64,000 bases of DNA. Source: Hetaerina americana. Lineage: Eukaryota > Arthropoda > Insecta > Odonata > Calopterygidae. The notes below the pieces were generated by a model. That model worked only from the letters and a program-made list of their open reading frames with translations. It did not search any database and was not told the origin of the DNA. This document shows, piece after piece, positions 25,901 to 36,139 of this stretch. Location of the stretch: contig JAKTNV010000010.1 of assembly GCA_022747635.1 (NCBI GenBank), positions 40,634,237 to 40,698,236 of the forward strand, written 5' to 3'. Every line of letters begins with the position of its first letter. The stretch's first letter is position 1. The position numbers and the translations under genes are program-made.

Positions 25901-26544
25901 AATTATTGGGAATCATAATAGGAGGGTCTAACTACCTCTAAGTTCATGTAAATAGTATCATGTTTACAAAACAGAATTCTAAACTATCTTTGTTTTATTT
26001 TGCTTCTTGTTAATCAGGTTTTTTATAGTTAAAGTGCAAAACGTAAGGAAAGACACGTTGAGGAATTGAGTTGAATTACTAAACGTCTTAAATTTGGACA
26101 GACTTTTAATGTGTATATTTTTAAGTCATAAAAACCATTTTGAGTTAAATAAAATCAAAATTAAAGTATATGGCATTGAAAATAGTTCTAATTCAATGGG
26201 TAAGAGGCATGAGGATTTAGATGAATTTCCAGTTTCAGATGCGAGAAGTCGATTTACCTATGTCTCGGCTGGGAAAACATAAAAATTTTAGATATACTTA
26301 AAAGAGAATGTCTACATTTTGCTTTTATACAATAAATAAATAGAGGAATTTTATTTTTGGGTCACTTCGCTGGGAGGTAAAGCGAAAGTTAGAAATTATA
26401 ATTAAAGAAACATTTTGTTCATTACTTACGGCTCCCAAGGCTTTTCGTGATTATTGAAATAAAGTGTTAGAATTCAATTTAGTTTAATAATTTCTTAGTC
26501 TGATGTAAACAAAATAATAATGATAAATTATCTTCGTTTTTAAT
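22967..26544. other. Non-coding DNA, purine-rich then AT-rich
   Basis: About 22970-24300 is purine-rich and looks like further decayed repeat, but I cannot assign it. At 24672-25171 both strands stay open for unusually long stretches for this composition (see findings). The rest is AT-rich with nothing recognised. Confidence 0.45.
24311..24340. repeat. Inverted repeat resembling mariner ends
   Basis: The 11-base arms TGAACGACCCA and TGGGTCGTTCA are separated by 8 bases. The right arm continues as GGGTCGTTCAATAAGT, which resembles the terminal repeat of some mariner elements. The arms lie back to back and no transposase sequence flanks them, so they may be two solo ends or a coincidence. Confidence 0.45.
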
Positions 26545-26548
26545 TGAA

Positions 26549-26665
26549 GAATTACGGGAGATGCTGTTACAGTTACTATAACGGAGTCATCCGCTGATGT
26601 GCACTCAAATGCAGGAATTTCACGGGGTAAAAATCAGTCCCGGTCAAGGCGAATTGTTTTTTTCC
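26549..26665 (+). repeat. Dispersed repeat, copy 1 (no palindrome)
   Basis: This stretch aligns over most of its length with 31660-31763. Shared words include CGG.GTCATCCGCT.ATGTGCA, GGTAAAAATCA (GTGTAAAAATCA in the other copy) and GTCAAGGCGAATT. No reading frame or terminal repeat is evident. The element type is unknown. Confidence 0.7.
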
Positions 26666-29600
26666 TGTGGAATTACATATTTATTTCCTTTTTGAATTCA
26701 ATATGCCCACGATTCTTTGAACATTATAAATCTAGATGGTTTTGACCAACTTTTACGGTTTTGAAATCAAGTAAAAAAATATAAACTATTTTTGGGCTGC
26801 AAATGAAAAAATCAGCCTATTTTACATAAGCAAAGCATTATTAAAAGATGTGCTCATAAGAGGGTAGGAAAGTGGAATCATTTGTTGCTCTATATTCATT
26901 TTTTGACTCATGTTTGAGTAGGCAAACGATTGCAATTAAGATTGGCATGTATTTTTGTTTTATTAACTTAAATAGAAAATGTGGCATTTTTATCGGACTG
27001 AATTATGAAAGGATTTTTGTTAAATCCGAAGCGGTGATTGTTTCATTACTTAGGAAACTAAATAAAGATATAATTTTGGAAAAAACCTTTTCTTTTAGTA
27101 ATTAACCCTAGCGTCTAAAAATACCGCTAAGATAAGATGACTCCGAATCATCTAAATTAAACCACTTCTAAATCCAATTGCAAAATATATTGTACAGAAT
27201 GTGTAAAACCTTTTGCAAAACACAATTTTGACTCAAAATGGGAGCAGTTCTGATGTAGTCATAAAAAATGATTCAAAATTCTCCACTCTCGCGATTATTT
27301 ATCCCTTATCCCTTGAGTTGACTGGAACCTTTGCTCTGAAAGAGGCGCCGAGCTGGATAGAGCAAGAGTCAGATGTTTAATTGTAAAAGGAACTAAGTGC
27401 CACAAGAAGGCTTTTTTTTCATGAAGCTGCCCTGGGTGTAGAAACCCCGCATAAGTTGTCACTCGTAAGCAACCCAGAAATCGCAGAAATAATTGAGTAC
27501 CATTGAGTATAAAAATAAAAAAATGATATAAACCGAAAGAAGACAACAAAAACTATGCTATTTCCTGTAATGACACTGTTTGCTAAGATAAATGAATGAA
27601 AAGGTAATGATAAATTTAAGGGTTCATGGAAATGCCTTTTTTGAGCTAAATATTTTGCATAAATTCTTAAGATGATGTTGGAAAAACAAACAAACAATAA
27701 ATTCGGCGTAGGCATGTAATATGATTGTGATTAAAAAAGAAATCGTGCAAAAATAGGTCGTCTATCATTTAGGAATAACTATATCAATGATAACGTTTGG
27801 CGGACTCCTTGTCGCAGCTAATAATATTAATATTAATAGGATTAATAGATAACGCGTTTACCTGATATAAAAAGTCGTTTCCTGTTTAGAATCGTACATA
27901 GGCTTTGCGCGGTCAGGATTCTCTAGTTTCTAGTCAATACCTGAGGATGACATCGGGGATCGAAATGCCCTAAAACTTAATTTTTCATGAGCTGATTATT
28001 CAAACGCTAAATTGGAATTAGATGGCATTAGGTCACGTCACTTAGCTTATTAATGCACTCACATAAAATAAATTATTTGATATTGGCTATTATTTAGACA
28101 TTCCCTTCATGACCATGGTAATGCCATTATTTATCGCCGGCATTGCGTTTTAGGTATCGATCACATTATGATTGTTCATAAACCAACCTATGAATTACAT
28201 TTCTTCTCCTTAATGCTGCATTTCATCTTATTTTTTCATGCATGGGGTTTTTATTGGATAGTACCTTCAATGGGGATTTCAAACATGCAATGTGTTGATG
28301 TAGGTACTCGAATTAGAACCTTAATAGTTATTTTGTGAACAACCGATTTGGTCGTAGTTTTCCTTAGATTTATTCAGCGTTACTCGTAATATAGGCCTAT
28401 CGAGTCACAGAATCCTTAAAAAATGGTTTTCTGCTCTTGTGTACCTTTTACACCGTATATTTCAGTTCAACACTTGCATAGTACAACCGTAATTAATCGG
28501 ATCGTGTGAACGAGCTCTGGACAGCGATTGGATATGACCTGTTACATAGCATCCTCACCGGTCCTCCTTTTCCTCGAATGGCAGTGTGTTATATTTTGCG
28601 GGTAATTTCAGCAGTGGTTGGGGCACTTATCTTAAAAGAAGGAATTGTAGACCGTTACCCGTACCTAATGCACGAGCTGGAATAATCCACCACGCATCTT
28701 CTGATTCCACCTTTTGTGACAAATTATTTGAGTTATGTTGGGACTCAAATTAGAAATTAATTGACGGATATTATTATAATTTACTACTTATTTATATTGT
28801 AAAAATTATTAAATTGTCATGAATCCTGTAATATTGAGTATTTTAATTTATCTCATGTAAGATATACTAGATCATAGCGAAAAATTTGTGTTTTTTAAAC
28901 GAGTTTTATAGTGAGTAAAATTATTATACAGGGAGAGATACAATTGAAATTATAATATTATTTGGCTATGAATATTAGCGTTCCCCTTCGTCATGCTTTA
29001 TTATTACATTGCTCTTTTTCATTCCCATTTTTGCGCGCCGTTATTTCGCGACTGATTTCATAGCTTAAGGAGGTTATAAATGCAGGGAAGTACTTACCGA
29101 CAGATGGCCAGAATTTAACCTCTTAATGGAGCCGTATGTCTTCCTTTATATCTTCGCATTCTTTCTCTGTCCCTGCCTGCCTCCCTCATCCTCTCTTCTT
29201 TCACACCACTTGCCCCGAGAAGCGGCATTCCTCTGACGGCACACATGTAAGACAACCACTCGTGAGGGTGAGGAAAGAGCTCCTTCCTTTCTCACCGTCA
29301 GTTCCCTCTCTTCCTTTCTTCCTCTATCCACTCAACGTCCCTTTGACACTGAAGCCTATATCCCCTCTACGCCTCCTTTTCCCCTTTCTCCATTTCCCTC
29401 CCTATGGCCCACCCCCCGAGCCACCAACTATCTCCGCAATCCACCTACGCGCCCCCCCCCCCCGCTATTCTTGTGCGTGTTCAACGAGGTCTCCCCTCTG
29501 TTTGCCGTCTTAATAAGAAGCCTGGACATGCCCAGAACACGTTTTCGGGAGGTGAGGAGGGCGTGCCGGAAGGTGTAGAGGGTGAATAGAGGAAGGGAAA

Positions 29601-30111
29601 CCCTTGCGAGAGGCGCACAAGGGAGCGGAGAAAGTGAAGTGCTCTCGGTTTCCCCTCTCGCGGCAGTGGCTGGCTGCGGGGAATTCCTCACCCGAGTCTC
29701 CTCCGCGCTGCCGCCCTAAAGGGACTCAAAGTCCTTTCCGCGTGCGTGTGTGGGTGATGTCTTCTTTCCCTCATTTTCGCATCGTCCCTCGCCTTTCTTC
29801 ACGCCTAAGGCTACGTGCCCTTCTGCTGTCGTAGAGGCCACGCGTGCTGCCTTTCCTTTAAGCACGTCTGAAGAGGAATGTAAAAGGCTACCTTGAAGAA
29901 TATGATTGACCCTTTTGTGGGAGGGCTCCTTATATGTTGACTTGATCGAAAGATAAATAAAGCCTCAAGGACGCGGAGCGATCTCTCGGTAATGGTAATT
30001 TCTTCACCTGCTTTGGTCGGATATGGTCAACAGATTTTATTCAGTATTACCCAAGCGCCCAATCTCTTTCCCTTCCCCTGACTGCTGAGACTTCCCTTTT
30101 TTATCTACATC
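26666..30111. other. Non-coding DNA; GC-rich block at about 28990-29870
   Basis: The left two thirds are AT-rich with no gene recognised. From about 28990 to 29870 the sequence turns pyrimidine-rich and then CpG-rich (for example around 29640-29720), which is compatible with a promoter-type island or a low-complexity tract. Frames here (Pro/Ser-rich) follow the base composition. No conserved domain or splice-linked exon was seen. Confidence 0.45.
27941..27965 (+). other. Hammerhead-like CTGAGGA...GAAA motif
   Basis: The segment reads CTGAGGA, then a weak GAT/ATC-type stem, then CGAAA. It resembles the motif in the inverted repeat at 62335-62529, which begins with the same CTGAGGATGAC. The stem is degraded and no partner arm was found, so it is a solitary remnant at best. 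Confidence 0.4.
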
Positions 30112-30166
30112 TACTTAATACCCCGCAAGCCGCCGCAAGGGAGTGTGGCGGGGGGTATTAGGACAC
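30112..30166 (-). repeat. 3' tail of the CR1-like LINE family, short copy
   Basis: The plus strand carries TACCCCGCAAG...GGGAGTGTGGCGGGGGGTA, matching the tail downstream of the LINE fragment at 5070-5165 (TACCCTGCAAG...AGGGTGTGTGGCAGG). The ACATCTACTTA at its left edge fits a short simple-repeat tail on the minus strand. This is a 5'-truncated copy with no coding part left. Confidence 0.65.
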
Positions 30167-31659
30167 CAACCGTAAATTAGAAAAAAACCGCTTGCGAAGA
30201 CAACACAAATTTATACTATCCACAAAAAAACATAGTATACATTCATGCTAGAACACTTACACCCCACATATGCAAACACTCAAACTACTCACTAACATAT
30301 ATCTACCTATAAATAATACATTTTTAACTGTGCAATTTTTAATACACTTTTTAATATACTTTAAAATGTTATGTTTTCCGTAAAAAATACTGATTGGTGC
30401 GAAATTAAGGGACGCTTCCCTACAGGCCTGTGAATAGTAAATGTGGACAATAACTTATGGGCTATAGTTTTTAAAGGTAATTTAATATTTTTTTAGTTTC
30501 AAAACGCCTTACAGAAATATTATTCCCGTATAAAAGAGAGATCACGCGATCGTAATTGCGCGGTATTAGATTTAAATTTTCCTTATGAGTCTTTTTCTGA
30601 ATGTATATGTAAACCTGCGTAAGAAAGAGATTAATTCTTTATTCTAATATTCCAGCATATGAAGTTCGTCGCATAAAGTAACTTATATTTAAGAGTAATG
30701 TAAAAAAGTAATCATTTACTTAACTAAAGAGAAATGCAATACTATGCTTAAAATTGGTCGACAATTAATAATTTTGTTGTTGCTATCGCAATCACAGGAA
30801 ATTTTAGACGTCTTCCAGCGAATTTTTATCTGTGGTTTATTATAAGCTAAATACCTATTTGTATTGCAGAAAGAGGAGTTTCCCTAAAAGATCTTCAATG
30901 GCACCCGCAAGTGATACTTTGATCACAGGATATCATGATATGTCCAGGAGTAAAAGAGAAAGATGTATAAAAACTCTTACAGGAATAACATGTACGTTGA
31001 TGATACATTTCCTTGCATGGATATTTGTTTTTCCGGCTCTAAAGTATCTAAGTATTATTCAAAAGCATGACATGCAAGTGCTCATCCGATATTAGGATAG
31101 CATTCATCTTACCTATGAAAAAATTTAGCAGAGGCCGATAATCTGACAGTGCTTCTGCCTGCCCACCCTTCCCAAGCCTCGAACAGTCTCGAACATGAAT
31201 CATTCCTGCTGACTCCAGGATGTTCGTCACAATTTGTGAAACGCGCGATCGGATATGGCGCAGAGAGCATAAATGCAATGCACCCATAACAGCGTGCCAA
31301 AATTGAACCCAATCGATGCGCATATACGCAGTGGGTGAGGACTATTGCATGGACTGAGTGTACGAAATGATATGTGAATATCAAAATATTATGCTTCTTA
31401 AACTGTTGCATTTAAACGACAGTTTTTTTCATGATAGACCTTCAGGTTGCGTGATAAAATTTGTGCCGATTTTGATACTGGATCCAAAAATCTATGAAGT
31501 TCTTGTGTATTGTTTTCAGTATTTCACCACATTCCTGACGGTTTAGATAATTTTTTCATTTTCTTATTGTAAACGCTGTATGTAAATATCTCGATGAATA
31601 AAAATAATTCATCTATTTCGCCATCAAATTAAATGAATTTAAAAATCAAATTCCAAAGA
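30167..31659. other. AT-rich non-coding DNA, no gene recognised
   Basis: Short chance frames only. The AT-rich DNA to the right of the LINE tail may include more of that element's 3' untranslated region, but I could not match it to the copy near 5070. Confidence 0.5.
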
Positions 31660-31811
31660 AACTGCGGGGGATGCCGCAACAGTAACTTTTAACGGGGTCA
31701 TCCGCTAATGTGCATTTCAATGCAACAGTTTCAGAGTGTAAAAATCATTCGCCTTGACTGGGATCCCAGTCAAGGCGAATGATTTTTACACTCTGAAACT
31801 GTTGCATTGAA
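31660..31811. repeat. Dispersed repeat, copy 2, ending in a perfect 96-bp palindrome
   Basis: 31716-31763 and 31764-31811 are exact reverse complements, 48 bases each with no spacer; the centre is GGGATCCC. The left arm continues outward into sequence shared with 26549-26665. The right flank after 31811 is unrelated AT-rich DNA. The structure could be a tail-to-tail duplication of the repeat end, a foldback element, or an assembly or library artefact. Confidence 0.9.
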
Positions 31812-32343
31812 TTTAAAAATGTTTACATCAGCGTTAATCACATACTAAAAATAATATGAGATATTGTTTAAATTTTTTTTAGGTTAGGGATACTCTATAT
31901 TGTATTATGTGCAGCATACAAGCCTTATGTGTAATATTGTAAGCCCTTGTAATGTCCTTGTAATATTTTATATGGGTTAAAACAAACAGTAAATGATTTT
32001 GACTCATAATTTGAATTATTCAAAATCGTAATGATATTGAAACTGAACGGTCCATACTATGATACTTAATTTGAAAATATTCTTAAATTGGTTATATCCT
32101 TGATACTGGTTAAGCACTCCATTTTGGAGCAATCATTTTTAATCTAAATTTCCAAGTCAACAGCTTTCAATTTCTTATTTAGACAAAACGCTTTAACTAA
32201 CTTCTTAATCTGGAGTTCTATCAGTTAAAAAAAAAATAGGAAGGAGGAAACCACTAATATATCTTTCTTTCCTTAGAGATTGGGCACTGAGAATTGATAA
32301 GGGTTGGGAAATGCGCGCTACAATTTTGATGAAATGACCTCAG

Positions 32344-32379
32344 TAAATTCCTCCTTAAATTCCTCCTTAATTCCTCCTT
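32344..32379. repeat. About 12-bp tandem repeat, three units
   Basis: TAAATTCCTCCT-like units occur three times in a row; the last is one base shorter. Confidence 0.8.
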
Positions 32380-32580
32380 CAATGTTGGAAATTTAATTAT
32401 TTTCTCCTCTTCATAAATCTTGGCAATATTCATTGGCTAAACATTATTTCAGGTGATAATTTATGAGAAAAAAAACAAAAGGGAAATTATTAATGTTTTT
32501 TTCCAAATTTGGTATTCTCTTAAAAATTATTTTTCAGGAATTACTGCATTTCTCCTTCCTACTTCTTTAACTTGAGATAT

Positions 32581-32662
32581 TGCACGAATTTGACTTTGAA
32601 AACATTTTCTCCTTTTAACTTTGCACGAATTTGACTTTGAAAACATTTTCTCCTTTTAACTT
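32581..32662. repeat. Exact tandem duplication, 41-bp unit
   Basis: The 41 bases at 32581-32621 (beginning TGCACGAATTTGACTTTG) are repeated without change at 32622-32662. Complete identity suggests a recent duplication. Confidence 0.95.
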
Positions 32663-35265
32663 TCAAAAGAAAATACGGTGAAAATTCACAAATGCTCGTT
32701 CATCACGGTATCTACGCCAAACATAGTTATTTTTACTCATGCTTTAAAAGTGATTTTCCAAGTGTAAAAATAGTTTCTGTATTATGATGATATTGTTGTA
32801 TATTTTTGGGATTAGCGTACGGTTCTGTTAATTTCCTGACTTTGTCAATACACATTATTTTTATTCCGATTGTCATAAACTTAGATAACTCGCTAACTTC
32901 AATGGATTATTAATTGTAATCCATTCAAGCATTTTTGATTTCTTGGCCCGCAGATAGGGATGAAGGCAATTTTAAACGTGATTTTGCAAGCCTTGCCATC
33001 TATTTTAATTATTACAAAAATATAATTCTAGGAAAAATCAAGTGTAAAATACTATGTAATGAATTTTTACTTTTTAAGTATATATGAAAATGTAAGGGGA
33101 ATCCTTCAAATAATAATCCTGTTATGTGCGTACTTACGCACACAGTTGCGCCCTTAAATTTGGATTCTGGTATACTTATACTCCACAAAAAGGCTCACCT
33201 TTGTCTTCCTCTCTTTTACTCATCAAGCCAAGCCCAGCATTTCAGGAAAAGGTTTTAAACACTAAATTAATATAGAATTTCCACAAGGGATATATTAATT
33301 GAAATAAACTTATTAGAATATACTTCCTTCTAAATTGAGCCAACACTAGGTCATTTGGTTTTTTGAACCACAGATTAATTATCTTGAATTTTTTTAGTCA
33401 TTAATGATTTGTCATCTATTTAAAGTAGGTTTAGGACGGTCCTTAATGAATGTTTGCTTCGCTACATCAGAGAAACTTCATAATATCTACCTGCGTTCAT
33501 GTTGTCTACAAAGCCTGGTGTCTAATGCTAACTGGCTTACCTAAAATTCCAGGGTATATCTTTCCTAAAGGAGTGAGGTCTGCCAAGTTTGTCATTAACT
33601 GCTACATAGTTTTATTTCTGCTCTTAAGTTCGTTTTATATGGATTCACTAATTTAGTTTTGCGTTAGTATATATCTGTGGGGTAGAAAATTTATTCTTTT
33701 GGAATAAAATGCTCTCACAACTTCCCAATAAAGTATCATGATTTTCCTCTACCGAGATATATGAATTACGGATTATATTTGAGAGTTTGATAGCTACTCA
33801 TGTGTCACAACATGTTGATACAGAGAGAAATACATTTAAATGTTAAAGGCCATTATTGACCGACTTCAGTCGATGCGCTTTGGAATTTTTGTAAATCTTT
33901 CAGTACTTTCTCTACTTATAATCGATATAGAACCATTTTCATGATTATCATAATTTGTTAGTAAGTAAAAATTACGGTGGATTCAGCCTAATTACTTCAC
34001 TTGTGTGTCAAGACTATGTTCCGCTACATATGTAAGCTGCTTCCTAATTAAGGGGCTCTTTTTTCGCAGCCTTTGACTTTTGGCGACGATTTTCTCATTC
34101 TCCCCGCCCCCCTTTGCTTAATCCCTTGCTTTGCTGTTTTTATTTAGCGCTTCTACATTACGCAAATTGCCTCAGCAGTCGTGCGCCTCCCAAAATAATT
34201 ACTACGCCTTAATTGCTCAATCCACGGGCCTGTTTCTGATCAACGAGTGAGGTGGCGATATAACGAGCGCAATATCTGTCCTTTCCATGGATTCAGGGAT
34301 TATACACATTCGGCGTAACGTCCGCCTTTGCTACACTTTATGTTTCTCCATGATTATTACCCGCACTGAACGTTTTCTCTCCACTTTGGCCCTACCGCTT
34401 CGTTGGTAATGAGACTTATACTACACCGTACGTCACGTCATTTCCCACGCATTGGTGTTTGCATTAAGCCGAAACTGTTCCCCTAATGAACGGTCGATGG
34501 GGTCATTTTGACCCTCTAAAATATATTCATTGCTTATTATTTTTCTGTCACTGTCTGTTTGTCTGTGATTTTCTCGTGGAATTCTTTGATAATAGTTTTA
34601 CATGAATATTTTACAAAACTGGAAGTAACATTTAGCTAAATTTATTGCACCCTTCTGGAATACTTTCACGTGTAAGTATCAGTTTCTTCAAATATATTCT
34701 ATATTTATATTACCCCTATAGACATAGCTAAGAGCAGAGGTTTGAAATATGTGACTTTTCCACAGATATGTTTCTAAAGCACGAGTATAAAAATTAATGA
34801 CTTTTTTCCCGTGGTCTTTACTACTTCGCGAATATCTTGCCTATTTTTCATTTTCCTCTTCAATAAAGGTCTCGACTGTCTCAATCGATTTCTTGCCTAG
34901 GTCTCGCGCATATTTTTCTCGCAATCTGCTCAAGAAGTGTCTCACCGTTTAATTTTAAAATTTTCCTAAGCGAGCACCTTTATATCACTCATTGATATAT
35001 CAAGTAATCTGTGCATAAATGATAACGGCCACCAATGATTAGGAAATTTTTCTAGGTTTTGACAAAATGGCGCGTTGAATTCCATTTCGCGGATGTTTTA
35101 AAGTAGATGAACATTAATGTTCCCTGTAGAGCACTCCATAAACTTTCAACTCATTTTCAAGGATAATATATTCTTAGTTTCACGATGCTAATAGTTGATA
35201 TAGAGCAATTTTCAGCAATAATTTATTTTCTAAACGTTCTGAGGATAGAATAAAAATGTAGTCTA

Positions 35266-35349
35266 AGACCTACTCACCTCTTCACCAGACCTGCCTACCC
35301 CTTCATCAGATCTACTCACCCCTCCACCAGACCTACTCATCCCTCCACC
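35266..35349. repeat. Minisatellite, four 21-bp units
   Basis: Four consecutive 21-base units follow the pattern AGACCTACTCACCCCTCCACC with a few differences each. The period is a multiple of three, but stops flank the array and no protein context was found. Confidence 0.9.
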
Positions 35350-36048
35350 TTTCCCACCCCTTCCCTTAGTCCTCCGATTATCACATTGCTTCTTTTAATG
35401 TAACCGTGTAAAGAGTGTTGGATGAGATAATCGGTGAGGAAAGGAAGTCGTGTACTATAAAGACGATTGGTCGAAGTAAGAACGGTGCTATTCCCAGGGT
35501 GCTGCATGCTGATTAAGATTTCAAACAGATTAAAAAAAAAGGGTCCTGCTGTAGTCCAACATCCTTGCGTGCATGTGAATACAGGACAAGTCACATCCCG
35601 ATCTCTGCTCTGTGAATTAGGTCACTCAGCGTAGCTGAACCTTTCGGCAAATCCGCATGATCAACCATATCTTTTTGGTGCGTGGACTTCTATCCGGTAG
35701 TAGCCATTCATAAGAGGATGGCTTCCCTGATACAGTGACCTTGAACGACAGAAGCCAAATGAGTTAATCGACCCCATATCGTAGCAAATTCTCCTTTTAC
35801 GTTTAATAAAAGAATAGAGGCATGATGGATCACTTGAAGGTGTGATTTACGAACCTTTTCATACAAAAAGGTTGCATATAAGAATTTAAATTTTCTATGA
35901 TAACCTGTCATAAGATTACTACAATTTCCGGAATACGATCTACAACGGAATAATATTCGAATCGTAAAGCTGACGGAATCGTACTGACTAAAAATAAGGC
36001 ACGAGTGTAATAAGGGTATTTTTGTCCTAAGATTACCCCACTAATGAA
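35350..36048. other. Non-coding DNA, no gene recognised
   Basis: Short frames only; no motif was recognised on either strand. Confidence 0.5.
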
Positions 36049-36139
36049 TAACTGATCGTAGCACTTTTCCACTTGATAATCAAGTGGAAAGTTATCCGTT
36101 TGACTTGATTATCAAGGGGAAAAAACACACGATCAGTTA
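36049..36139. mobile_element. Small foldback (MITE-like) element
   Basis: The two 36-base arms, 36049-36084 and 36104-36139, pair with about six mismatches. The outermost 11 bases (TAACTGATCGT) and the innermost 13 pair perfectly. Each arm also holds its own palindrome: 36066-36090 (12-bp arms, TTTCCACTTGAT) and 36104-36116. The whole 91-bp unit can therefore fold as one long hairpin or as two small ones. No coding content; the superfamily is unknown. Confidence 0.75.

Larger units (their letters stand above)
31812..35265. other. AT-rich non-coding DNA with small tandem repeats
   Basis: Apart from the repeats at 32344-32379 and 32581-32662 I see no named feature. The region around 34060-34460 is less AT-rich but has no frame of interest. 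Confidence 0.5.

Noticed and set aside
29136..29834. Overlapping Pro/Ser/Leu-rich and Arg-rich frames on both strands
   Set aside because: They follow the pyrimidine- and GC-rich composition, lack start context or domains, and contradict each other by overlap.
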